Shown here one piece after another: positions 1 through 9,059 of a DNA stretch of 64,000 nucleotides. The notes below the pieces were generated by a model. It saw nothing but the letters and a program-made list of their open reading frames with translations, ran no database searches and was not told the DNA's origin. The stretch's first letter is position 1. Every line of letters begins with the position of its first letter. Made by a program: the position numbers and the translations under genes. Source of the DNA: Hoylesella buccalis ATCC 35310 (GTDB taxonomy: Bacteria > Bacteroidota > Bacteroidia > Bacteroidales > Bacteroidaceae); assembly GCF_000177075.1 (NCBI RefSeq), contig NZ_ADEG01000090.1:1-64000 (forward strand), read 5' to 3'.

Positions 1-28
1 TTTATGGTAGTTTTAAATGTCAGTAAGA

Positions 29-1669
29 TTATTCCTGCTCCAATGCCAAGGTTCGTGTGGTCTGGTCACAAACCTCACTGGGGCCCCAATACTGGATAGG
101 CCCTGGGTAAACATAGCATGTATGGTTAGCCCATTCGTCACGGTTGGCAGCGAAAGTCTTGAAAGGCTTGCCTTCCAACTCTACCAACGCCTTGCGGATT
201 ACCGGTTTCATTTCACCTGTACGACGCTCCATGTTCATCATCATGGTGATAGGTACACCACCTGCTTTCCAGTTGTCGGTGCAGTCGGTGGTATTCTTGA
301 CAATGGCCATGTATCCTGTCTTACCGTTTGCGATGAGCTGAGCAGCACTGGTTCCAAGCGCATAGCAATAGTCGGCATCAAAATTAGACGGTGCTGCACA
401 GCGACCTTCGTAACCAAAGAAATGGTGAAGAGGTGAGAACTTACCTTGATATTTGCCTTGCTTCTTCCATTCATTGAGCTTAGCGGAAACCATGTTGGAC
501 AGCAACTTCTCGGTTTCAATTAAGGAAACCTGAACATTTCCGTGCGGGTCGCGATCCAAACTCAGCTGACGAGCCACATCTTCCGGCAACGTTTCGAAGG
601 TAGAGCGGTTGGCATCAGAGAGGTGAGCCAGGATGTATTCACGCTGTGCGTCCTTGTCCAAATCCTTATAATCGGCACCATGAGCGGCCAGCAGATCGTT
701 CAATTCGGCGATCAAGCGACCGATGGCAGGGATGAATTCTATCAAGCCTTCGGGAATGAGGACCACACCAAAGTTGTTTCCTTCTTTGGCACGGTAGGCC
801 ACAACAGAAGCAATGTTCTCAACAATTTCATTCAGCGTCTTGTCTTTTGCCTGTATTTCTTCTGACACAAGACAAATGTTTGGCTGTGTCTGCAATGCAC
901 ACTCCAGTGCAATGTGAGAGGCCGAACGGCCCATCAGCTTGATGAAATGCCAGTATTTGCGAGCCGAATTGCAGTCACGCTCAATGTTTCCAATGAGTTC
1001 TGAATAGGTTTTTGTTGCCGTATCAAAACCAAATGAAGTTTCAATTTGCTCGTTCTTCAAGTCGCCGTCGATGGTCTTTGGACAACCGATGACCTGCACG
1101 CCATACTGCTTGGCAGCGTAATATTCGGCCAAAACGCAGGCGTTGGTGTTTGAATCGTCACCACCAATGATAACAAGTGCTTTGATATCCAGCTCGCGAA
1201 TCACTTCCAAACCCTTTTCAAACTGGTCTTCTTTCTCCAGCTTGGTACGTCCGGAACCAATCATATCAAAACCTCCTGTATTGCGATATTTCTCCAAGAA
1301 ACCAGCAGTAATCTCGATATAATTGTGATCCACCAAACCACCAGGCCCCATCAAGAAACCATACAAGTGGTTTTCTTCGTTCAATTTCTTAACGGCATCG
1401 AACAAGCCACTGATCACATTATGTCCACCAGGTGCCTGACCTCCACTGAGGATGACGCCTACATTCATCAACTTGTGTTCACATTTATCACCAGGAACAA
1501 ACTCTACGAGAGGCATTCCGTAAGTATGTGGGAACAATTTTTTGATTTCATCCTGATCATCAACACTTTCAGTTGGTGCTCCTTCCTTGATTTTCACAGC
1601 ACCTTGAAGAGCTTTTGGCAGTTTTGGCTGATAAGAAGCTCTTTCTTTTTGTAATGCACTTGTTTTCAT
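29..1669 (-). CDS. pfp: Pyrophosphate--fructose-6-phosphate 1-phosphotransferase (PPi-PFK)
   Basis: Interconverts fructose 6-phosphate and fructose 1,6-bisphosphate using PPi instead of ATP, so the step is reversible and serves glycolysis and gluconeogenesis in the cytosol. The 546-residue length fits the long PPi-PFK clade. Visible motifs are GGQAPGGHN (about 76-84), GGDDSNTNA (169-177, with Asp where ATP enzymes have Gly), PKTIDGD (197-203, with the PPi-type Lys) and MGRSASH (substrate binding). An ATP-type PFK at 50707-51684 carries GGNGS and PGTIDND at the same sites, so the window holds both cofactor types. A TAAATTTG promoter box lies upstream at 1725-1732. The product is complete; its terminator would lie beyond the window edge. 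Confidence 0.95.
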   Translation of the reverse strand: MKTSALQKERASYQPKLPKALQGAVKIKEGAPTESVDDQDEIKKLFPHTYGMPLVEFVPGDKCEHKLMNVGVILSGGQAPGGHNVISGLFDAVKKLNEENHLYGFLMGPGGLVDHNYIEITAGFLEKYRNTGGFDMIGSGRTKLEKEDQFEKGLEVIRELDIKALVIIGGDDSNTNACVLAEYYAAKQYGVQVIGCPKTIDGDLKNEQIETSFGFDTATKTYSELIGNIERDCNSARKYWHFIKLMGRSASHIALECALQTQPNICLVSEEIQAKDKTLNEIVENIASVVAYRAKEGNNFGVVLIPEGLIEFIPAIGRLIAELNDLLAAHGADYKDLDKDAQREYILAHLSDANRSTFETLPEDVARQLSLDRDPHGNVQVSLIETEKLLSNMVSAKLNEWKKQGKYQGKFSPLHHFFGYEGRCAAPSNFDADYCYALGTSAAQLIANGKTGYMAIVKNTTDCTDNWKAGGVPITMMMNMERRTGEMKPVIRKALVELEGKPFKTFAANRDEWANHTCYVYPGPIQYWGPSEVCDQTTRTLALEQE

Positions 1670-1724
1670 CTTTGCAATTTTACTAATATAATAAATGATA
1701 AATTTTCATTGCTCTTAGGTTTTG

Positions 1725-1732
1725 CAAATTTA
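1725..1732 (-). promoter_or_regulatory. Candidate -7 box for pfp
   Basis: On the - strand this reads TAAATTTG, a match to the Bacteroidetes TAnnTTTG box, about 55 bases before the pfp start. The best TTG upstream is 24 bases away, slightly beyond the usual 19-21, so the match rests mainly on the -7 box. Confidence 0.45.
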
Positions 1733-1795
1733 CCCTTTTTCTTTGAGATAGAAAAACAAACAATTAAGAAAACAAGTTTTTTTCCAGTCAATGTG

Positions 1796-1825
1796 TTGCA
1801 TATACAGATATTTTTTCTACCTTTG
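1796..1825 (+). promoter_or_regulatory. Promoter of the 1869-5315 run
   Basis: TTG at 1796-1798 and TACCTTTG at 1818-1825 are separated by 19 bases, an ideal Bacteroidetes sigma-ABfr promoter. It lies about 43 bases before the start at 1869 and probably drives the small protein, the acyltransferase and the amidase-like gene together. Confidence 0.65.
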
Positions 1826-1868
1826 AACTATCATACAATTTCGTACAAACTATAAAGAGACAATTCAT

Positions 1869-2141
1869 ATGGCAAACAAAAGAGATTTAAAACGAATAAT
1901 TCATTATGTTTGTAGTGACCTTTTAGCAGAATGCGTAGCCGCCTCGCTGTATAGTGAAAAACCCGAAAAGGAGAATATTGATGCGCTGCTGACGTCGATC
2001 TTGACGTTGCAGAGTCAATATATTAAGCGCGTATCTCATCCCGAACCAGGAATGAAGCAAAAGGAATATTACAAGGATTTGATTGCAAAATTCAACTCAG
2101 ACGTGTCTGAAATTGTAGATCAGATATCGAATATTTATTAA
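1869..2141 (+). CDS. Small conserved helical protein, function unknown
   Basis: A 90-residue protein without signal peptide or membrane segment. The sequence is charged and looks all-helical, with a Glu/Lys-rich stretch near residues 30-40. I do not recognise a named family. It has its own good promoter, an A-rich ribosome entry region and only 16 bases to the acyltransferase start, so it is very likely real and the first gene of an operon with the acyltransferase and the large secreted amidase-like protein. A soluble accessory role in that envelope operon is inference only. Confidence 0.75.
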   Translation: MANKRDLKRIIHYVCSDLLAECVAASLYSEKPEKENIDALLTSILTLQSQYIKRVSHPEPGMKQKEYYKDLIAKFNSDVSEIVDQISNIY

Positions 2142-2157
2142 AAAAACCGAAGCGTAT

Positions 2158-2718
2158 ATGCTAAATCGTTTGTGTAGATGGCTATTATATAGTTGCATGG
2201 GATGGACAAAAGTTGTAACTGTTGACCATCCCAACAAATACATTATCTGTCTTGCCCCACACACCAGCAACTGGGATTTCATCATTGGATTGCTTTACAT
2301 GCACGCAGAGGGCATGAAATCAAACTTTCTGATGAAGAAAGAGTGGTTTGTAGGCCCTCTCAAACCCCTTTTGAAAGCTATGGGGGGAATACCTGTTTGG
2401 CGTTCAAAACATACGAGCATGACGGACAACCTTGCAGCCTTTGCTCAAAAGAAGAAAACTTTTCAACTTTGTATCACACCCGAGGGAACACGGTCTCTTA
2501 ACTCAGATTGGAAGATGGGATTCTATTACATTGCCCTGAAAGCAAACATACCCATCCTCCTGTATGGTCTTGACTATCAACGTAAGACTATACAATGTAC
2601 GAAAAAGATTGTTCCCACAGGAAATGTAGACGAGGAGATGAAAGAGGTGAAACTATATTTTAAAGGTATGCAAGGCAAACATCCCGAGAAATTTTCGATA
2701 GGAGAAATTGCCCAATGA
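2158..2718 (+). CDS. PlsC-like glycerol(phosphate)/lysophospholipid acyltransferase
   Basis: A 186-residue acyltransferase of the PlsC/LPLAT superfamily. HTSNWD at 35-40 is the catalytic H-x4-D motif, GGIPVWR at 76-82 is motif II and PEGTR at 108-112 is the phosphate-binding motif III. These enzymes move a fatty acyl chain to a glycerolipid or related acceptor at the inner face of the membrane. The protein is shorter than housekeeping PlsC (about 240 residues) and has no clear N-terminal membrane helix, so it may be a peripheral, specialised member. The last codons overlap the next gene by 4 bases, implying translational coupling with the secreted amidase-like protein. The acceptor is not predictable from sequence. 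Confidence 0.85.
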   Translation: MLNRLCRWLLYSCMGWTKVVTVDHPNKYIICLAPHTSNWDFIIGLLYMHAEGMKSNFLMKKEWFVGPLKPLLKAMGGIPVWRSKHTSMTDNLAAFAQKKKTFQLCITPEGTRSLNSDWKMGFYYIALKANIPILLYGLDYQRKTIQCTKKIVPTGNVDEEMKEVKLYFKGMQGKHPEKFSIGEIAQ

Positions 2719-5315
2719 GGTTACGCACAGTTTTATTTCTGTACTGCGTGTGCCTGTCACTCCACCTATCAGCTCAGTACAACAGTAGCTTCACACGGGC
2801 ATGGGGTGATATTGACCATCAGGATAAGCCGTGGGTAACGAACACATCGAAGACCAACAAGATTAGTAAAGGACTGGAGAATAGGCATATTTCTGTATGG
2901 GCAAGCCATGGCTACTATTACGATCAGAATAAATTTAAGTGGAAATGGCAGCGGCCAAACCTATTTGGAACCACCGAAGATTTGTTCACTCAGACCATTG
3001 TCATCCCCTACCTTATTCCCATGCTCGAGCATGCCGGAGCCTGTGTATTTACACCACGAGAGAGAGATTGGCAAAAACATGAGGTCATCATTGATAACGA
3101 TGACCCAAATAAAGGGACATCCTATCTTGAGATAAACGTTAACAGAAATTGGGAACGAGCTAATACAAAAGGCTTTGCAAGGACAAAAACCATCTACAAC
3201 GACGGCGACAATCCCTTTCAGCAAGGTAGTGCGAGGATGGCTCGCTCAACCAAAAGCAAGCATCCAAGTTTGGTATCTTATCAGCCGAATCTGCCTCAAG
3301 CCGGAAGATATGCCGTATATGTGAGTTATCAAACAGTAGACAAAAGTGTGGATGATGCCGAATACATCGTCTATCACAAGGGGCAGGAAACCACTTTTAG
3401 GGTCAACCAACAGATGGGAGGTGGTACTTGGGTTTACCTTGGGACCTTCGATTTTGACGCTGGGAGTAATCAGTTTAACCGAGTAGTGGTGACAAATCGC
3501 TCGAAAAAAAAGAGACGCTTCGTGACGACAGATGCTGTTAGATTCGGTGGTGGAATGGGTAACATTCAACGCGGAGGAAGCATAAGCGGCCTGCCACGGA
3601 CGCTTGAAGGTTCGCGATATTATGCACAATGGGCTGGCGCACCCTACAGTGTCTACGGAGGGAAGGGCGGTCAAGACGACTATTCCGATGACATCAACGC
3701 CCGATCCAAAATGACAAATTGGCTCGCAGGTGGAAGTGTATTCGCACCATCACTGCCAGGACTAAGGGTTCCCCTTGAGTTGGCATTGGCTGTTCACAGT
3801 GATGCAGGATATAGTGCCGATGGAAAATCGCTCATTGGCTCTTTGGCTATTTGCACAACAAACTTCAATGATGGACGCTTGAATGCGGGGATTTCGAGAA
3901 TGACCTCAAAGGACTTCGCCAATGATTTACTGCAAAATGCAGTCAGAGACCTGAGTACCGACCAAAGATCCTGGCCCAAGAGATACCTCTGGGACAGAAA
4001 CTATTCGGAAACGCGTGTGCCGGAAATCCCCTCAGCGATACTGGAAACCATGTCTCATCAAAACTTTCCAGACATGATTCTCGGTCAAGATCCCAACTTT
4101 AAGTTCAGCTTTGCCCGTTCTATCTATAAGACCATATTAAGATATATCAACCGGCAGCACGGAAAATCGTATGTTGTTCAACCTTTGGCACCACAAGATT
4201 TCCACATCGAGTTTACATCCAAGAACAAGGTAAAACTGTCTTGGTCGGCACAAACCGACCCCAAAGAAGAAACTGCTACACCATCATCGTATAATGTATA
4301 CATGGCGACAGGAACGAGTGGATTTGACAATGGAAAGAATATCAGCAAAACATCTTATTCCATTGAACTTGAACCTGATGTGCAATACAACTTTAAGATT
4401 ACGGCCTGTAACAAAGGTGGTGAGAGTTTTCCCACAGAAACTTTGTCGGCTTACTATTCACCTTTAGCCACTCAAACGGTACTGGTTGTCAACGGATTCA
4501 ATCGTCTTTCGGCGCCCAAGGTGATTGATGATGAGCTTCAACAAGGCTTTGACCTCCATGCGGATATTGGAGTTGCGTACGGAAAGACTGCGGGATGGGC
4601 AGGATATCAAGCAGCTTTTGACAAATCACGCATGGGCAGTTTGACAGAAACAGGTTTGGGATATGGAGGCAATGAATTGGCGGGACAATTCTTTGCAGGC
4701 AACACGTTCGATTATGTAGTAGACCATACGGCCGCTATTGCTAGTTCTAAAAAGTACAATGTGGCGAGTTCATCCAGCCAAGCAGTATGGTCGGGTCAAG
4801 TAAAACTGAACAAATATCCCTGTATTGACCTGATATTAGGATTGGAAAAATATGAACCGTACACAGTAAAATACTATAAATCGTTCACCCCTCAGATGCA
4901 AACTCTGTTGACAGACTATGCCAATCATGGCGGAGCAATCATGGTTAGCGGCTCGTATATTGGCTCGGATATGACCTTTGAAACCGAAAGATCGTTTCTC
5001 AACAACGTTCTGAAACTATCCTATACGCCCAGCGATAGTATTGTTTCCTCTAATGCTGTACATGGCCTGGGCATGAACATGACGTTCTACCAAACGCCTA
5101 ATGAAGAGCATTATGCCGCGCAATGGCCCGAAGTTCTTTCTCCCAATCCAAGTGCTATGTGTGTCATGCAATATGCTAATGGTACCAGTGCCGCAGTTGC
5201 GTACAAGGACAACCATTATAGATGCTTCACCATGGGTTTCCCTTTTGAATGCATCATCGATCAAAAGAATAAAGAACTGCTGATGCGGGGAATATTAAAC
5301 TATTTGCTAGAATAA
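2715..5315 (+). CDS. Secreted amidase-like protein with inserted golvesin-type domain, FN3 and C-terminal alpha/beta domain
   Basis: 866 residues, with a signal peptide (about 1-20, cleavage after LSA). The halves of an N-acetylmuramoyl-L-alanine amidase (Amidase_3-like) fold appear at about 58-120 and 300-480: His65 (ASHG), Glu88 (TTED), His361 (AVHSD) and Glu444 (LETMSH) fit the zinc ligands and catalytic Glu. Between the halves, about 185-280 resembles the golvesin/xanthan-lyase carbohydrate-binding domain. A fibronectin type III domain spans about 490-580. Residues 590-866 form a Rossmann-like domain reminiscent of GATase-like domains. Related Bacteroidetes proteins are often labelled xanthan lyase without evidence. 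Probable role: periplasmic or surface peptidoglycan or glycan turnover. The start overlaps the acyltransferase stop by 4 bases. Confidence 0.8.
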   Translation: MRLRTVLFLYCVCLSLHLSAQYNSSFTRAWGDIDHQDKPWVTNTSKTNKISKGLENRHISVWASHGYYYDQNKFKWKWQRPNLFGTTEDLFTQTIVIPYLIPMLEHAGACVFTPRERDWQKHEVIIDNDDPNKGTSYLEINVNRNWERANTKGFARTKTIYNDGDNPFQQGSARMARSTKSKHPSLVSYQPNLPQAGRYAVYVSYQTVDKSVDDAEYIVYHKGQETTFRVNQQMGGGTWVYLGTFDFDAGSNQFNRVVVTNRSKKKRRFVTTDAVRFGGGMGNIQRGGSISGLPRTLEGSRYYAQWAGAPYSVYGGKGGQDDYSDDINARSKMTNWLAGGSVFAPSLPGLRVPLELALAVHSDAGYSADGKSLIGSLAICTTNFNDGRLNAGISRMTSKDFANDLLQNAVRDLSTDQRSWPKRYLWDRNYSETRVPEIPSAILETMSHQNFPDMILGQDPNFKFSFARSIYKTILRYINRQHGKSYVVQPLAPQDFHIEFTSKNKVKLSWSAQTDPKEETATPSSYNVYMATGTSGFDNGKNISKTSYSIELEPDVQYNFKITACNKGGESFPTETLSAYYSPLATQTVLVVNGFNRLSAPKVIDDELQQGFDLHADIGVAYGKTAGWAGYQAAFDKSRMGSLTETGLGYGGNELAGQFFAGNTFDYVVDHTAAIASSKKYNVASSSSQAVWSGQVKLNKYPCIDLILGLEKYEPYTVKYYKSFTPQMQTLLTDYANHGGAIMVSGSYIGSDMTFETERSFLNNVLKLSYTPSDSIVSSNAVHGLGMNMTFYQTPNEEHYAAQWPEVLSPNPSAMCVMQYANGTSAAVAYKDNHYRCFTMGFPFECIIDQKNKELLMRGILNYLLE

Positions 5316-5411
5316 CGGACAGGCTCGCCCAGCAGCTTATGGAAGCACAACAATGGCATGAGAATTGCAGTTTGATTGACATAAACAACCACTTATATAA
5401 TAGCAGAAGAT

Positions 5412-5747
5412 ATGAAATATAAAATCCAATCCAATCCATCTGGCACGAGATGTATCGAAGTTTCGGACGAACATCTGACCTGTATTCAGAAATATGCTTT
5501 ATTCGAAAACCTGGTTGATAGCACGGGCATCATTGATGAAGATATACTGAACAAGCTAAAACTGAATGTCAGATCCTTGTTAGAATCAGATGCAAATCAT
5601 GACAAAGCCCTACTGGATCTTTGCCTTGACGTTATCTACCACGCCAACATGAAGGCATTTGGCCTCAACCAATTGGTGAAACTGTATATAGACTGGGCAA
5701 ACCAAAAGACCGAGGATAAAGAATGTATCACGAGTCGTGAGGACTAA
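5412..5747 (+). CDS. Conserved protein of unknown function (111 aa)
   Basis: A 111-residue, mostly helical, acidic protein without signal peptide or membrane segment; I recognise no family. It starts after a 96-base gap behind the amidase-like gene and ends 18 bases before the radical SAM gene, so it could be co-transcribed with that gene. The A-rich leader before the ATG is typical of Bacteroidales starts. Confidence 0.6.
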   Translation: MKYKIQSNPSGTRCIEVSDEHLTCIQKYALFENLVDSTGIIDEDILNKLKLNVRSLLESDANHDKALLDLCLDVIYHANMKAFGLNQLVKLYIDWANQKTEDKECITSRED

Positions 5748-5765
5748 AATAAAGACAACACTCAT

Positions 5766-7724
5766 TTGAAAGATTATCAACTTACTGATTTTCTTCCAAC
5801 CACTAAGAAGGAATGCAAGTTAAGAGGTTGGGAAGAACTGGATGTCATCTTGTTTTCAGGAGATGCCTATGTTGACCATCCATCCTTTGGAGTTGCCGTC
5901 ATAGGGCGTTCACTTGAAGCTGCGGGATACAAGGTTGCCATCGTTCCTCAGCCTGATTGGCATGGCGACTATCGCGACTTCAAGAAGCTGGGTAAGCCGA
6001 GATTATTCTTCGGTATCTCACCAGGTTGCATGGATTCGATGGTAAACAAGTACACTGCCAACAAGAGATTGCGCAAGGAAGATGCCTATAGTCCTGACGG
6101 AAGACACGATTGTCGTCCTGAATATCCAACCATTGTTTATTCTAAGATTCTCCGTCAACTATACCCAGACACCCCCATTGTATTGGGTGGCATCGAGGCT
6201 TCCATGAGACGTCTTACGCACTATGACTATTGGCAAGACGCGCTTCGCAAATGTATTCTATGCGATTCGGGTGCCGACATGATTCTGTACGGCATGGGAG
6301 CGAAGTCTGTTTTATGCTTATGTCAAAGGATTGCAGCCGGTGAACCCATCCAAGAGATTCACGATATCCCTCAAACTGTGTATCTTGCTCAAAAAGAAGA
6401 GATTGATGGTGGCATCAAAGAAGACGATATTATCCTACATAGCCACAAGGAATGCTTGAAAGAAAAACGACTGCAAGCCGATAATTTCAGGCATATAGAA
6501 GAGGAGTCAAACAAGATACACGCACAAAGATTGATTCAGGCTGTGGACAACAAATATGTGGTAGTCAATCCTCCTTTTCCAACTTTATCAACTCAAGAGA
6601 TTGATGCATATTATGACTTGCCCTATACGCGAGTGCCACATCTCAAATATAAGGGTAAACGTATTCCTGCCTACGAGATGATAAAGTTCTCGGTAAACAT
6701 ACACCAAGGCTGTTTTGGCGGTTGCGCTTTCTGCACGATATCGGCTCATCAAGGGAAGTTTGTCACTTGCCGATCGAAAGAAAGCATCCTGAGAGAGGTA
6801 AAACAGGTGATTGACATGCCAGACTTCAAGGGTTATCTTTCAGATCTTGGAGGGCCGTCAGCTAACATGTATGGCATGGCAGGAAAGAATCATCTGGCTT
6901 GTGAACACTGCAGACGCCCATCCTGCATTCACCCCAAAATCTGCCCCAATCTCAACACAGACCACAGTAAACTCCTGGATATTTATCGATCCGTCGATGC
7001 TATTCCCGGCATAAAAAAGAGTTTTGTCAGCAGTGGTGTTCGGTATGACTTGCTGTTGCACAAAAGCAAGGATGAAGCGACGAACGCCGCTGCACAAGAA
7101 TATACCAAAGAACTGATTAAGAACCATGTGAGTGGTCGCTTGAAAGTAGCACCCGAACACACGTCAGATGCAGTATTGAACTTGATGCGCAAGCCTTCTT
7201 TCAAGTTGTTCGAACAATTTAAAGTCATCTTTGACAAAATCAACAAAGAAGAAAATTTAAAGCAACAACTCATCCCCTATTTCATTAGCAGTCATCCCGG
7301 TTGCCAAGCACAAGATATGGCAAACCTCGCCATCATCACCAAAAAACTAAATTTTCAGCTTGAACAGGTGCAAGATTTCACCCCTACTCCCATGACTGTC
7401 AGCACAGAAACATGGTACACAGGATACGATCCTTACACGCTGGAACCAGTTTACTGTGCCAAAACACCAAATGAAAAACTTGCCCAACGACAATTCTTCT
7501 TTTGGTACAAACCAGAGGAAAGAAAGAGCATTGAAAGAGAGTTGAGAAAGATAGGGAGGCCAGAACTGATTGAGCAGCTTTTTTCTCATGCACCTAAGCC
7601 CCCAAAAACATCGTCCCGAAAAGATGAAGCAAGCTCGCAAAGAACAAGCCGCAAACGCCCCGCTTCATACAATCCAAACTTTTCGAACAAGCGAAAAAGG
7701 GAGAAAAACAAACGCCGAAATTAA
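5766..7724 (+). CDS. YgiQ family radical SAM protein
   Basis: 652 residues of the YgiQ/UPF0313 family. The N-terminal part (about 1-290) is a B12-binding-like/UPF0313 region. The radical SAM core begins near residue 310 with a C-x3-C-x2-C cluster (CFGGCAFC), and a second Cys-rich region (CEHCRRPSC...C) follows near residue 375. The C-terminus is a very basic tail (Lys/Arg/Ser-rich, last 50 residues), suggesting nucleic acid or ribosome contact. The reaction is unknown. The start is TTG at 5766 directly behind CATT, with a leading KDYQLTDFLPTT that matches the usual family N-terminus, so a non-ATG start is likely. The 3' end converges on the GH43 gene. Confidence 0.9.
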   Translation: MKDYQLTDFLPTTKKECKLRGWEELDVILFSGDAYVDHPSFGVAVIGRSLEAAGYKVAIVPQPDWHGDYRDFKKLGKPRLFFGISPGCMDSMVNKYTANKRLRKEDAYSPDGRHDCRPEYPTIVYSKILRQLYPDTPIVLGGIEASMRRLTHYDYWQDALRKCILCDSGADMILYGMGAKSVLCLCQRIAAGEPIQEIHDIPQTVYLAQKEEIDGGIKEDDIILHSHKECLKEKRLQADNFRHIEEESNKIHAQRLIQAVDNKYVVVNPPFPTLSTQEIDAYYDLPYTRVPHLKYKGKRIPAYEMIKFSVNIHQGCFGGCAFCTISAHQGKFVTCRSKESILREVKQVIDMPDFKGYLSDLGGPSANMYGMAGKNHLACEHCRRPSCIHPKICPNLNTDHSKLLDIYRSVDAIPGIKKSFVSSGVRYDLLLHKSKDEATNAAAQEYTKELIKNHVSGRLKVAPEHTSDAVLNLMRKPSFKLFEQFKVIFDKINKEENLKQQLIPYFISSHPGCQAQDMANLAIITKKLNFQLEQVQDFTPTPMTVSTETWYTGYDPYTLEPVYCAKTPNEKLAQRQFFFWYKPEERKSIERELRKIGRPELIEQLFSHAPKPPKTSSRKDEASSQRTSRKRPASYNPNFSNKRKREKNKRRN

Positions 7725-7933
7725 AAAGAAGTACCCTACAAACGAAATAACGTCTATCACTGAAGGCGACATGAAGGTACATAAAACGGCGAAAGAAAGT
7801 TTGTTTGGTGAAACGATAGCAACGTATGACAGTCCTAAAACAAACTTTCCTTCACATTTCTTATTCACGCACGACTCTCACAAACCAGATAAGTGCGGGC
7901 TTTTCATCCCAAGATATGGGAAATAGCTCATCA

Positions 7934-9037
7934 TCAATAAGCTATTTCCTGTTCACTCGTTGTAGGGCCATTCACCTTCAATTTGCCATCTTGGATGGTC
8001 ACTTGATCCATGAAGACGACACGCTTTGACGGGTCTGCTTGCATGCGTGCATGATATACGGTGTACATCTTGCCATCCGGCATGGTGATGAGCATGTTGT
8101 GACCCGTACCCATCACGGTACCACCCTTTGACACATTTTCTTGCAAAACAGGATTGTTCTCCGCCTTCTTGAACGGTCCCAAAGGATTTTTAGCTGTCGC
8201 ATACCCAACCGCATAGTGTGCTCCTTCAAACGAATTGGCAGAATACATCATATAATACAAGCCGTCATGCTTGAAGATATACGACCCTTCCGTCCAACGT
8301 CGATTTACTTCTCCAGACGTTACCGACCTACTCTCCCATTCCGATTGTTGGTCATCAAGCTTGGTAGGAGGAGCCAACAGCAACTTTGGTTCGCCAATCA
8401 CACCCGTGAAATCAGGCTTTAATTCAACTCCATACACCCAACTTTCTTCTACCTCATCAAACTTTCCCTCTTTTTTGGCCTTGTCAGCAATCTCGCTTTC
8501 TACAGGATGTTTGTAGCAACAACGCGAATAATACAGGTAGCACTTGTTGTTTTCATCATCAAAATAAACATTGGCATCGATGATTGGGTATGGAGGATTA
8601 AAGATAGGACGGTTTATCAAATCCCGAAAAGGACCTGTGGGTGAATCAGATACAGCGACGCCTATCTTGAAAATCTCCAATTCATTCGTTGGATTTTCCT
8701 TGGCATTAGCACAGTAAAACAGATAGTATTTCCCGTTTCGTTCATACACTTCAGGCGCCCAGAAGCAGTCTTTGTTCCACTGTTCGGCTGTCCCACCCGT
8801 ATAAATTTGACCACACGAATCCCAAGTTTTCAAATCTTCAGAGACGAAAGCTTCGAAGCCATTCGCCAGAGAAGTGCCATACATATAATATTTTCCATCG
8901 CTTGCATGTAACAAGAATGGGTCGCCAAAATTCAGAGGCAAAGGATTTTTAATAATGTTGGTATGCTGTTTTGAACATCCGATAAAAACAGACAACACAC
9001 AAAGTAATGCGATGATTACGCCTGATTGTTTCTTCAT
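7934..9037 (-). CDS. Glycoside hydrolase family 43 lipoprotein (arabinosidase/xylosidase type)
   Basis: A 367-residue exported enzyme with a lipoprotein signal (FIGC, Cys21). The GH43 five-bladed propeller triad is visible: Asp39 in FGDPF (general base), Asp154 in PIIDAN (pKa modulator) and Glu250 in WTEGSY (general acid). GH43 enzymes remove arabinose or xylose from plant polysaccharides; the exact linkage cannot be told. It starts 22 bases after the HU-LysM gene, so it may be read through from the ftsY run, or have its own unseen promoter. No susCD pair or other carbohydrate gene is adjacent, so this is an isolated GH43 rather than part of a visible polysaccharide utilisation locus. Confidence 0.9.
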   Translation of the reverse strand: MKKQSGVIIALLCVLSVFIGCSKQHTNIIKNPLPLNFGDPFLLHASDGKYYMYGTSLANGFEAFVSEDLKTWDSCGQIYTGGTAEQWNKDCFWAPEVYERNGKYYLFYCANAKENPTNELEIFKIGVAVSDSPTGPFRDLINRPIFNPPYPIIDANVYFDDENNKCYLYYSRCCYKHPVESEIADKAKKEGKFDEVEESWVYGVELKPDFTGVIGEPKLLLAPPTKLDDQQSEWESRSVTSGEVNRRWTEGSYIFKHDGLYYMMYSANSFEGAHYAVGYATAKNPLGPFKKAENNPVLQENVSKGGTVMGTGHNMLITMPDGKMYTVYHARMQADPSKRVVFMDQVTIQDGKLKVNGPTTSEQEIAY

Positions 9038-9059
9038 AAACAGTAATGATTAAGATAAA

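Noticed and set aside
7919-7949. 10-bp hairpin GGAAATAGCT/AGCTATTTCC as a terminator for the GH43 gene
   Set aside because: One arm lies within the last codons of the gene and there is no T-tract on either strand.
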